Below are positions 8,423-15,874 of a stretch of DNA of 56,351 nucleotides, in pieces. Made by a program: the position numbers and the translations under genes. The DNA lies in NCBI GenBank assembly GCA_007119035.1, contig SKQL01000057.1, forward strand, positions 1 to 56,351, given 5' to 3'. The notes below the pieces were generated by a model. The model was not told the DNA's origin. It did no database searches and saw only the letters and a list, made by a program, of their open reading frames with translations. Source of the stretch: Nitriliruptorales bacterium. Its GTDB lineage: Bacteria > Actinomycetota > Nitriliruptoria > Euzebyales > Egibacteraceae. The stretch's first letter is position 1. The number at the start of each line of letters is the position of its first letter.

Positions 8423-9505
8423 ATGCCTGCCCACAAGATCGCGGTACTGCCCGGAGACGGCATCGGCAAGGAGGTGGTGCCCGCCGCCCAGCAGGTGCTG
8501 GACAAGGCCGCGGAGATGTGGGGCTTCGAGCTGACATGGACCGAGTTCCCGTGGAGCTGCGAGTACTTCCGTGAGCACAACCGGATGATGCCCACCGACG
8601 CGATCGATCAGCTGGCCGCGTTCGACGAGGTGTTCCTGGGTGCGGTGGGCGACCCTGCGATTCCCGACCACGTCTCCCTGTGGGGCCTGCTCATCCCGAT
8701 CCGGCGCAGTTTCCGTCAGTACGTGAACCTCCGTCCTATCAAGCTGCTCGATGGCATCCAGAGTGTGCTCCGCGACGTCGCCGAACCGATCGACTTCCTC
8801 GTCGTGCGCGAGAACAACGAAGGGGAGTACTCCGAGGTGGGAGGGCGACTCTACGAGGGGACACCCCAGGAGCTCGCTGTCCAGGAGTCGATCTTCACCC
8901 GGACGGGGGTCGAGCGGGTGATGGAGTACGCGTTCGACCTCGCGGCCGGGCGCGGCGGCAAGGTCGTCTCCGCCACCAAGTCCAACGGCATCATCCACAC
9001 CATGCCCTTCTGGGACCAGATCGGTCGGGAGGTCGCGGCACGGTATCCCGACATCGAGCTCGAGGAGGTGCACATCGACGCGCTGGCGGCACACTTCACG
9101 CTGCGCCCCACGACCTTCGACGTCGTCGTCGCCTCGAACCTGTTCGGCGACATCCTCACCGACCTCGGCGCGGCACTCGTGGGAAGCATCGGCATCGCCC
9201 CCTCCGCCAACCTCAACCCCGAGCGGGCGTTCCCGTCCATGTTCGAGCCCATCCACGGCTCCGCCCCCGACATCGCGGGCAAGGGCGTCGCGAACCCGAT
9301 AGGCCAGATCTGGAGCGGGGCGATGATGCTCGAGCACATCGGCTACCCGGAGGCGGGGGAAGACATCCTCGCGGCGGTGGAGGACGTACTCGCCGGCTCG
9401 CAGGTCCGCACACCGGACCTCGGGGGCACCGCCGGGACCAGCGAGGTGACCGACGCGGTGGTCGCTGCGTTGGAGAGGACGTCGAATCGTCGCGACCGAG
9501 CATGA
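8423..9505 (+). CDS. Tartrate dehydrogenase/decarboxylase or D-malate dehydrogenase
   Basis: A 360-residue beta-decarboxylating dehydrogenase. The run GDPAIPDHVSLWG (about 77-89), IPIRR, YVNLRP with Arg104, RENNEGEYSE with Tyr136, and Lys186 in SATKSNG point to the tartrate dehydrogenase/D-malate dehydrogenase branch rather than isopropylmalate dehydrogenase. Metal-binding Asps lie in HIDA (219) and FGDILTD (243, 247). Known members oxidise L-tartrate or D-malate and decarboxylate meso-tartrate to D-glycerate. The ATG at 8423 has AGGA upstream. Its TGA overlaps the start of the kinase, giving strong translational coupling. This supports a kinase acting on the product, possibly D-glycerate (inference). 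Confidence 0.88.
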   Translation: MPAHKIAVLPGDGIGKEVVPAAQQVLDKAAEMWGFELTWTEFPWSCEYFREHNRMMPTDAIDQLAAFDEVFLGAVGDPAIPDHVSLWGLLIPIRRSFRQYVNLRPIKLLDGIQSVLRDVAEPIDFLVVRENNEGEYSEVGGRLYEGTPQELAVQESIFTRTGVERVMEYAFDLAAGRGGKVVSATKSNGIIHTMPFWDQIGREVAARYPDIELEEVHIDALAAHFTLRPTTFDVVVASNLFGDILTDLGAALVGSIGIAPSANLNPERAFPSMFEPIHGSAPDIAGKGVANPIGQIWSGAMMLEHIGYPEAGEDILAAVEDVLAGSQVRTPDLGGTAGTSEVTDAVVAALERTSNRRDRA

Positions 9506-10509
9506 ACGGCCCGAGCACGGAGGGGACCACGCCCGAGGCGATCGAGGCGTGGGTGCGCCAGCAAGCTCTTTTTGCGACCGATGCGCCGGTGCGGGTCAGG
9601 CCCCTTCTCGGCGGAGTCTCCTCGGAGGTCTTCGACGTGCAGGCAGGCGACACCCGGATGGTCGTCAAGCGGGCCGGCCCCTACATGCTGACCGACGACG
9701 TGTGGCCGGCCGCACCCCGGCGGGTGGTGCACGAAGGCGAGGTACTGCGGGCGCTGGGCTCACTCACCCCGGGCGCAGTGGCGCCCGTGCTGGCGATCGA
9801 CGAAGGCACCTTCACCATCGCGATGCAGCATGCACCCCCGTCGTGGACGGTGTGGAAGTCGGCGCTGCTCGAGGGGGATGTGGACCCTGGAGTCGGTGCC
9901 CGCCTGGGGTCACTGCTCGGCACCTGGCACCAACGGACGCTGGGCGACGAGCGCTTCTCCCACCTCGACGACTACGAGCTGTTCGAGCAACTACGCCTCT
10001 CCCCCTACCTCACGACGACCGCCCAGCGATGCCCGGGTCAACGGGCGTCCCTGGAAGAGGTCGAGGCGCGGGTCCGCGCGACGAGGACGTGCCTCGTGCA
10101 CGGCGACTTCTCCCCGAAGAACATCCTCCTCGGCGACGAGGGGCTATGGGCCCTCGACTGCGAGGTCGCACACATCGGCGATCCCCAGTTCGACCTCGCG
10201 TTCATGTTGAACCATCTTCTGATGAAGGCCCTGCACCGCCCCGCGTCGAGCGGTGCGTACCGGCTCGTCAGTCAGCAGTTCACCACGGAGTACACCCGCG
10301 CGGCCCCTGACGGGGGGGAGGTGGACGGTGAGCCGCTGTGCGGCCTTCTCGCAGCCCTGCTGCTAGCGAGGGTCCACGGCAAGTCGCCCGCGGAGTACCT
10401 CGACGGGCACGGCAGGGCGCGCGCGGAAGCGCTCAGCACCTGGGCTCTCGAGAGGCACGTCGACGCACTGGACGACATCTGGGACCGCCTGGAGGAGAGT
10501 GCCCCATGA
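9502..10509 (+). CDS. APH-fold small-molecule kinase
   Basis: A 335-residue phosphotransferase of the aminoglycoside phosphotransferase/methylthioribose kinase fold. ATP-site Lys56 is in MVVKRA with Glu78 following; the catalytic loop is HGDFSPKN (200-207) and the metal-binding Asp219 is in ALDCEVAHIGDP. Both ends overlap neighbours by ATGA, placing it between the tartrate dehydrogenase and an enolase homologue. That context argues against antibiotic resistance and for a metabolic kinase. If the dehydrogenase makes D-glycerate, phosphorylation at O2 would give an enolase-type substrate. This assignment is inference; no glycerate kinase of this fold is known to me. Confidence 0.8.
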   Translation: MNGPSTEGTTPEAIEAWVRQQALFATDAPVRVRPLLGGVSSEVFDVQAGDTRMVVKRAGPYMLTDDVWPAAPRRVVHEGEVLRALGSLTPGAVAPVLAIDEGTFTIAMQHAPPSWTVWKSALLEGDVDPGVGARLGSLLGTWHQRTLGDERFSHLDDYELFEQLRLSPYLTTTAQRCPGQRASLEEVEARVRATRTCLVHGDFSPKNILLGDEGLWALDCEVAHIGDPQFDLAFMLNHLLMKALHRPASSGAYRLVSQQFTTEYTRAAPDGGEVDGEPLCGLLAALLLARVHGKSPAEYLDGHGRARAEALSTWALERHVDALDDIWDRLEESAP

Positions 10510-11804
10510 GCGAGATCGCCCACGTCCGTGGATGGGAGGCATTCGATTCCCGCGGCACTCCCACCGTGGGATGCACGGTCACGTTGCGTGACGGGTCGGC
10601 GGGTCGGGCCGTGGCGCCCAGTGGCGCGTCGACGGGCCGCTACGAGGCCCACGAGCTCCGTGACGAGGATGCGAATCGGTTCGAAGGACGTGGCGTCAGC
10701 CGTGCGGTGAGAAACGTCGGGACAGAGCTCGCCGATGCGGTGAGGGGCATGGACGCGCGTGAGTGGCGAGCCGTGGACGCGCGACTGGCCGCCGCGGATG
10801 GGACCGAATCCATGGAGCGACTCGGTGCCAATGCGGTGCTCGCTGTCTCGCTCGCCTCGTGCATCGCGGGAGCCGCGTCGGAGCGCACGCCCCTCCATGT
10901 CCACCTCGGGGAGGGCAGAGGGGACCTCGAGATCCCCCTGCCGATGGTCAACGTCGTATCCGGGGGCGCGCACGCCTCCGGTGCGATCGACCTCCAAGAC
11001 GTCTTGGTCGTCCCACTGGCCGCGGGCACGTTCGCGGAGGCGATCGCGTGGGCGTGGCAGGTGCGACGGGGCACGAGGCTCGAAGCCGAGGAGCGGGGGA
11101 TGCCGACCGCGCTGGTGGCCGACGAAGGAGGGCTGGGTCTCCCCTTGGCCCGCAACGAGGACGCGTTCGAGATCGTGGTCTCAGGCGCACACCGGGCGGG
11201 GCTCGAACCAGGCGTCGACGTTGCGCTGGCCGTCGACGTCGCGGCCAACCAGCTTCAGGACGGCGACGCATACCGTCTCGCGGTCGAAGGTCGTGCCCTC
11301 GACTCCGACGAGCTCGGCGCTCAGGTCGCCGCCTGGTGCGAGGCGTATCCCATCGTGTCGGTGGAGGACGCCTTGAGCGATGACGACTGGAGCGGCTGGA
11401 CGTCGCTCGCCGATCGGCTGCCGGCCCACGTCCAGCTGCTGGGTGACGACCTGTTCGTCACCAACGCGGAGCGCATCAGGAGGGGCTACGAGTCGAAGGC
11501 GGCCAACGCGGTCCTGCTCAAGCCGAACCAGGCGGGCACGCTGGCGCGCACCGAGCAGGCCCTGCTCACCGCCCGGGACAGTGGCTACCGCACCGTCTTG
11601 TCCGCCCGCTCGGGCGACACCGAGGACCCGTGGCTCGCAGACCTCGGGGTGGGCTGGCGCACAGGGCAGATCAAGGTCGGGTCGACCATGCGCTCGGAGC
11701 GCACCGCCAAGTGGAATCGGCTGCTGGAGATCGAGGCCGAGGTAGAGGCCGGGGGCGGGACGAGTCGCCTCGCGACGCCCTTCCGGGACGGGACGGCGCC
11801 CTAG
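10506..11804 (+). CDS. Divergent enolase-family protein
   Basis: A 432-residue enolase homologue with the full-length two-domain layout: SGASTGRYEA (39-48), SGGAHASG with His156, ADEGG with Glu207, metal ligands Asp243, Glu287 and the GDDLF pair at 314-315, the catalytic Lys339 in LLKPNQAG, and Lys390 in GQIKVGS. Two positions differ from housekeeping enolases: the Glu of QEFMI is Asp165 (LQDVLV), and the active-site His of SHRSGETED is Ala367 (SARSGDTED). The metal site and base Lys remain, so it may still be active, perhaps on another 2-phospho acid. It overlaps the kinase by ATGA and ends one base before the convergent PPOX gene. It is probably a paralogue, not the glycolytic enzyme. Confidence 0.85.
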   Translation: MSEIAHVRGWEAFDSRGTPTVGCTVTLRDGSAGRAVAPSGASTGRYEAHELRDEDANRFEGRGVSRAVRNVGTELADAVRGMDAREWRAVDARLAAADGTESMERLGANAVLAVSLASCIAGAASERTPLHVHLGEGRGDLEIPLPMVNVVSGGAHASGAIDLQDVLVVPLAAGTFAEAIAWAWQVRRGTRLEAEERGMPTALVADEGGLGLPLARNEDAFEIVVSGAHRAGLEPGVDVALAVDVAANQLQDGDAYRLAVEGRALDSDELGAQVAAWCEAYPIVSVEDALSDDDWSGWTSLADRLPAHVQLLGDDLFVTNAERIRRGYESKAANAVLLKPNQAGTLARTEQALLTARDSGYRTVLSARSGDTEDPWLADLGVGWRTGQIKVGSTMRSERTAKWNRLLEIEAEVEAGGGTSRLATPFRDGTAP

Positions 11805-11805
11805 C

Positions 11806-12228
11806 TCACCCTCCGTCCCATCCGACGAGCTGGTCGACCGCCAGAATGATGACGGGGCCCTCAGGACGGTCGTCCCGGTACTGCGTGTACTTGACGGCGA
11901 GGCTCTCGAGGGCCTCGTCGAACTCGTGGCCCTCGCCGACGATCCGTGCGGTGGCGTCCGCCCGCACCCACCACAACCGCGTCCAATCCTCGTCGTATCG
12001 ATCCACGAGGAGACTCACACGCGGCTCGTGCTCGATGTTGGCGAGCCGTTGGAGCCGCGTGCTGCGCTTGGGCTTCGCGTCCACCGCGGTGCAGACGCGC
12101 CGACGCCCGAGGACGGCGAACGTCACGGGTACGAGGTGAGGGGCACCCGTCGGCCGAACGGTGCCCAGACGCCCCACGCGGGCGTCGCTCAACCGCTCCC
12201 AACGCCCGGGCGATCCTCCCCGACTCAT
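11806..12228 (-). CDS. PPOX/F420-class split-barrel protein
   Basis: A 140-residue pyridoxamine-5'-phosphate-oxidase-like protein. It contains ARVGRLGTVRPTGAPHLVPV, KPKRST and the RVSLLVDRYDEDW segment, which I recognise from the F420-associated PPOX subfamily (Rv0121-like). Such proteins bind flavin or F420 at a split-barrel dimer interface and reduce small substrates. Its start overlaps the stop of the LLM-class oxidoreductase (ATGA at 12228), which makes an F420 link more likely. It ends one base from the convergent enolase homologue. Cofactor and substrate are inferred from family and context only. Confidence 0.83.
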   Translation of the reverse strand: MSRGGSPGRWERLSDARVGRLGTVRPTGAPHLVPVTFAVLGRRRVCTAVDAKPKRSTRLQRLANIEHEPRVSLLVDRYDEDWTRLWWVRADATARIVGEGHEFDEALESLAVKYTQYRDDRPEGPVIILAVDQLVGWDGG

Positions 12229-13067
12229 GCGCCCCGGTACCGCTCGACCAGCTGCGCGTGGCTGGACAGGGTCGGCAGGACCTCGTCGGCCGACGCGGAG
12301 GGAAGCGGGAACACGCAGCGCGTCACGCCCGCCTCCTCGTAGGACTCGATGGTCGCCTCGTCCGGACGGGTGCCGAACACCGACACGGGCATCCGGGGGC
12401 GACCGAGCTCCTCGGTGCGCCGGTGGAACTCAACGACTCGATCCGGCAGGTCGCGCACCCGTCCTCTCGGGAACCACTGGTCGCCGTAGGCGAGAACGCG
12501 GTCGATCGCGGAGGGCCCTTCGCCACCGACGAGGACGGGGGGATGTGGCTGCTGCACCGGCTTCGGCCACGACCAGATGTCGTCGAAATCGACGTGCTCG
12601 CCGTGGAAGCTCGCCTCCTCCTGGGTCCATATCCGCTTCATCGCCTCGACGCGCTCAGCCAGGAGGGCAAAGCGGGTGCTGGGGTCGGTGCCGTGATTGG
12701 CCATCTCCTCCCGGTTCCAGCCGGCCCCGACGCCGAAGAGGACGCGACCTCCCGACAGGTGGTCGAGGGTCGCGACCTCCTTCGCCGTCGTGATCGGGTC
12801 CCGCTCCACCAGGAGGCAGATACCGAACCCGAGCCGGAGATGCTCGGTCACCGCGGCCACGGCACTGAGCGCGACGAACGGATCGAGTGTGCGCAGGTAC
12901 TCCCTCGGCAGCTCACCTCCGCCCGGATAGGGCGACTCCCGGCTCGTGGGGATGTGGGTGTGCTCGGGGAGGAAGAGCGAATCGAAGCCATGGTCCTCGA
13001 CCGCCCGGCCGAGCTCGCGGGGGTGCATCGCCTCGTCGGTGCTGAACATGAAGACGCCAAAGTCCAT
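12225..13067 (-). CDS. LLM-class F420-dependent oxidoreductase
   Basis: A 280-residue TIM-barrel luciferase-like monooxygenase. It has the N-terminal MDFGVFMFSTDE, SLFLPEHTHIP, LGFGICLLVERDP, the LLM hallmark TLDHLSGGRVLFGVGAGW at about 95-112 (read in two parts), and PVLVGGEGP. In actinobacteria this branch usually uses F420. The ATG at 13067 has AGGAG nearby and fits the family N-terminus, unlike the longer open frame to 13136. It is followed by the overlapping PPOX gene. The oxidised substrate is unknown. Upstream DNA holds a GTCAGAC palindrome like the candidate FCD-regulator operator at 19.08 kb. Confidence 0.88.
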   Translation of the reverse strand: MDFGVFMFSTDEAMHPRELGRAVEDHGFDSLFLPEHTHIPTSRESPYPGGGELPREYLRTLDPFVALSAVAAVTEHLRLGFGICLLVERDPITTAKEVATLDHLSGGRVLFGVGAGWNREEMANHGTDPSTRFALLAERVEAMKRIWTQEEASFHGEHVDFDDIWSWPKPVQQPHPPVLVGGEGPSAIDRVLAYGDQWFPRGRVRDLPDRVVEFHRRTEELGRPRMPVSVFGTRPDEATIESYEEAGVTRCVFPLPSASADEVLPTLSSHAQLVERYRGA

Positions 13068-13368
13068 CCTCGGGCTCCTGATCGTTGCTGTTGACGCGCC
13101 CCTCACCGAGCGCTTCGGAGACCCTACCCCCCACATCCGAACGGCGCTCGCGTCGTCAGACGCAGAGTCAGGATTGGCCGTCGTGCGCTGTTGTGGTCGG
13201 CATGGGACCCGGGAACGTCATGCTCCAGCGCCGTGATACGACCACTGCCTCGCGGCGCGCGACCGCAGGCAGACTCAAAGACTCGAGTCGACTTCCAGCG
13301 AACTGGTCAGTGCGGGCATACGTGAGATCGCCGCGGCCCAGCGCAGCAGCGGGGAGCCCTGGGCCAGG
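13068..13368. other. Intergenic stretch with operator-like palindrome
   Basis: This gap lies between the stop of the leftward semialdehyde dehydrogenase (13369) and the start of the leftward LLM oxidoreductase (13067). I see no gene in it. It probably holds the LLM promoter and the dehydrogenase terminator. GCGTC-GTCA-GACGC at 13151-13163 is an inverted repeat sharing the GTCAGAC core with the site at 19078-19088. Confidence 0.5.
13153..13163. promoter_or_regulatory. Second candidate FCD/GntR operator
   Basis: TCGTCAGACGC matches ten of eleven positions of TNGTNNNACNA, the usual FadR-type half-site arrangement, and shares the central GTCAGAC with the better site at 19078. It is 86 bases upstream of the LLM oxidoreductase start. 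It is a weak prediction on its own; the shared core raises it somewhat. Confidence 0.3.
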
Positions 13369-14856
13369 TCAGGGCGTCCGGAGCTCACCGTCGACGCGCC
13401 GTGGGATGACGAGGGAGGTCTGCTCGCGTAGCTCCTCGGGCAGCAGCACCTCCGGTGTGTCCTGGAAGGCGACCGGTCGCAGGAAGCGGCGGATCGCGGT
13501 AGCGCCGACCGAGGTGTGCAGCGCCGAGGTCGTCGACGGCCACGGTCCGCCATGCTGCTGAGCCCAGTTGACCGCGACCCCGGTCGGCCAGCCCCCGAAG
13601 ATCACGCGGCCTGCGAGCTCGCGCAGCCGGTCAACCAGCGGCGCGATGTCGTCGAACTCAGCGTCCTCGGCATGGACGGTGACCGTGAGGCTGCCCGGCA
13701 AGATCTCGACTGCCCGCGCGAGCTCGTGCTCGTCGGCGTATCGAACGAGCAGCGTCGAGGGGCCGAAGCACTCCTCGAGCAGCACATCCTTGGCGACCGT
13801 GAGGTCATCGACGGTCGTGGCCACCACTACGGGCGCGGCCGCCCCCGAGCTCACCGAGGAGCTGGCGTCGCCCGCGACCACATCGACTCGGTCGGTGCGC
13901 AGCAGCCCGTCCAGCGCTTCGGCGAACGACTCGGCGATGCGGTCGTTCAGCATTGGCTGGGGGCCGCGGTGGCCGAGCCCCTCAGCGAGTGCCTGCTCGA
14001 TCTCGCCGCCGTCGGGCACTAGGACGATGCCCGGCTTGGTGCAGAACTGGCCCACGCCCAACGTGAACGACCCGATTAGTCCCTGGACCAGCTCGTCCGC
14101 GCGGGCGGCCGCGGCACCGGGGGTGATAACCACCGGGTTGATGCTCGACAGTTCACCATAGAAGGGGATCGGGTCGGGGCGGGAGTTCGCCAGGTCGAAA
14201 AGGGCGCGGCCCCCGCTCAACGAACCTGTGAACCCCGCTGCCTTGATCGCCGGGTCACATACCAGCGAACGACCGGCCTCGCGGCCGCCGACATGGGCGA
14301 AGGTCCCCTCGGGCACCCCGCTCTCGCGTAGGGCGCCGAGCACGATCTCGGCCGTGCGCTCGGATAGTCGCGGGTGGCCGGAGTGGGCCTTGACGACCAC
14401 TGGACAGCCAGCCGCCAGCGCCGAAGCGGTGTCTCCTCCGGCCACGCTGAACGCGAAGGGGAAGTTGCTGGCGGTGAACACGGCGACCGGTCCGAGGGGG
14501 AACAGCATGCGCCTCAGGTCCGGCTTCGGGGGCGTTGCGTGCGGGTCGGCGTGGTCGATGATCGCTTCGAGGTAGCCGCCGTCGGTGATGACGCTGCCGA
14601 AAAGCCGCAGCTGTCCGGTGGTGCGGGCCACCTCGCCGCGCAGCCGAGTCTCCCCGAGCGAGGTCTCCTCCTCGGCGAGCGGAACCAGCTCATCGGCCGC
14701 GGCGTCGATGGCGTCAGCGACCGCGTTCAGCCAGTCTCGACGCTCGGCGGCGGTGGTGCGCGCCAGTGCCGACGCGGCCTCGTGAGCGGCGGCTGTGACG
14801 TGAGCGAGCGTGTCGCTGTCGGTCTCGGATGTGATCGCCGGAACGGTCGTGACCAT
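13369..14856 (-). CDS. 2-oxoglutarate semialdehyde (2,5-dioxovalerate) dehydrogenase-type ALDH
   Basis: A 495-residue aldehyde dehydrogenase of the ketoglutarate-semialdehyde branch. It shows PVAVFTASNFPFAFSVAGGDT (120s-140s, oxyanion Asn131), KAHSGHP, Glu235 in PFYGELSSINPV and the nucleophile Cys272 in GVGQFCTKPG. The NFPFAFS and GQFCTKPG forms are typical of NADP-dependent 2,5-dioxovalerate dehydrogenases, which make 2-oxoglutarate from pentose- or hexarate-derived semialdehyde. The ATG at 14856 follows a GAGGGGG Shine-Dalgarno. It lies on the same strand as the FAH-fold enzyme and FucD-like dehydratase, which would supply the semialdehyde. The family is confident; the pathway role is inferred. 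Confidence 0.88.
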   Translation of the reverse strand: MVTTVPAITSETDSDTLAHVTAAAHEAASALARTTAAERRDWLNAVADAIDAAADELVPLAEEETSLGETRLRGEVARTTGQLRLFGSVITDGGYLEAIIDHADPHATPPKPDLRRMLFPLGPVAVFTASNFPFAFSVAGGDTASALAAGCPVVVKAHSGHPRLSERTAEIVLGALRESGVPEGTFAHVGGREAGRSLVCDPAIKAAGFTGSLSGGRALFDLANSRPDPIPFYGELSSINPVVITPGAAAARADELVQGLIGSFTLGVGQFCTKPGIVLVPDGGEIEQALAEGLGHRGPQPMLNDRIAESFAEALDGLLRTDRVDVVAGDASSSVSSGAAAPVVVATTVDDLTVAKDVLLEECFGPSTLLVRYADEHELARAVEILPGSLTVTVHAEDAEFDDIAPLVDRLRELAGRVIFGGWPTGVAVNWAQQHGGPWPSTTSALHTSVGATAIRRFLRPVAFQDTPEVLLPEELREQTSLVIPRRVDGELRTP

Positions 14857-14959
14857 TGTGCCCCCTCGGGCTCGGGTTCGGGGTGATTGTCGCCTGGCCC
14901 GGCCGGTCGGAACGTCCACTGGCCACGGCAACTCGGCCCCGACTATAGCGGACTCCCCC

Positions 14960-14978
14960 GCCGGCTCGCGAGGCCGGC
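14960..14978 (-). terminator. GC hairpin downstream of the FCD regulator gene
   Basis: GCCGGC-tcgcgag-GCCGGC at 14960-14978 can form a short stem. It lies about 55 bases past the stop of the leftward regulator gene and before the dehydrogenase start at 14856. It could end the regulator transcript or be chance in GC-rich DNA; there is no T-run. Confidence 0.3.
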
Positions 14979-15033
14979 CGGCTCTTGATGCCCTGAAGGA
15001 ACGGGACCTCCGCTCCCAGCGCGGCGTGGGGCC

Positions 15034-15759
15034 CTACTGGATACGCTCGTGGGACTTGTTGATGTGGGCCTGCACGAGGATGGAGGCCTTCGCGCCGTCC
15101 TGCGCCGCGATGGCCTGGTAGACCTCCTCGTGCTCGGCCACCATCTCCGCCTGCATCGTGGACCAGTCCGCGCTCCCGGTGAAGATGTCACCGAGCATCG
15201 CCTCGATGATCTCGCGGATCGACTCCATCAGGTAGGCGTTGAGCCTGTTGGCCGAGGCCTTCGCGAGCACGAGATGAAAGGAGCTGTCGAGCTCGAGGAA
15301 GTCCACCGGGCTGAGTGACGGTTCGGCCATCCGCCGGACGAGGTCCTCGAGGACCTCGAGGTCCTCCTCGGTGCGCCGGGCAGCGGCCTGCTCGACGCCA
15401 TAGCCCTCGAGCGCGGTGCGAACCCCCACCACCTCATCGAGGGACAGGTGGTCGAGCGCGGTGTGCATGAGGAGGACGTCGCCCATCGAATGGCCGACCT
15501 CGCCCACGATGATGCTGCCGGAATCCGCGCCGGTCCCTGTGCGGGCACGGACGATGTGCGCGTTCTCGAGCACCCGGAGCGCCTCTCGGACCGACGCGCG
15601 GCTCACACCGAGGATGTCGCTCAGCTGGCGCTCACCGGGGAGCCGGTCGCCGGACTTCAGGCGACCGGCGAGGATCTCGCCGCGGATCTGGTCGACGACC
15701 TCCTCGTACGCACGGCGGCGCGCCACGGGCTTGAGCTTGAGGTTCGTAGCCGAATCCAT
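15034..15759 (-). CDS. GntR-family transcriptional regulator, FCD (FadR) type
   Basis: A 241-residue regulator. The N-terminal winged helix (about 12-80) shows the GntR pattern EEVVDQIRGEILAGRL, GDRLPGERQL, LGVSRASVREALRVLE. The C-terminal FCD ligand domain (about 95-225) shows DEVVGVRTALEGYGVEQAA, DSSFHLVLAKAS and EHEEVYQAI, with the Asp/His residues that bind a metal in this family. These proteins usually repress sugar-acid or hydroxyacid genes until an acid ligand binds. It sits between the dehydratase operon and the semialdehyde dehydrogenase, so local control is likely. The TNGTNNNACNA match at 19078 is the best target in view. Confidence 0.9.
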   Translation of the reverse strand: MDSATNLKLKPVARRRAYEEVVDQIRGEILAGRLKSGDRLPGERQLSDILGVSRASVREALRVLENAHIVRARTGTGADSGSIIVGEVGHSMGDVLLMHTALDHLSLDEVVGVRTALEGYGVEQAAARRTEEDLEVLEDLVRRMAEPSLSPVDFLELDSSFHLVLAKASANRLNAYLMESIREIIEAMLGDIFTGSADWSTMQAEMVAEHEEVYQAIAAQDGAKASILVQAHINKSHERIQ

Positions 15760-15796
15760 GCGAATCCACCCTTCACGTCACCCGTTCACCCCGAGG

Positions 15797-15812
15797 CCTG
15801 ACCATAGTGAGG
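15797..15812. promoter_or_regulatory. Imperfect palindrome upstream of the FCD regulator gene
   Basis: CCTGACCATAGTGAGG is a dyad (12 of 16 bases symmetric) located 37 bases upstream of the regulator start. Read on the minus strand it contains TGGTCAG, the same heptamer as the left half of the 19078 site. It could be an autoregulatory site. The arms are AC...GT rather than GT...AC, so it is not a standard FadR box. Confidence 0.3.
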
Positions 15813-15874
15813 ATAAACCACCCGGAGAATCGCCGTGGAGGTTCTCCCCGCGAGGCCGGCTCCCCTGGCGGCGG

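Noticed and set aside
9502-10509. Aminoglycoside resistance kinase
   Set aside because: The fold matches, but translational coupling to two metabolic genes argues for a catabolic kinase.
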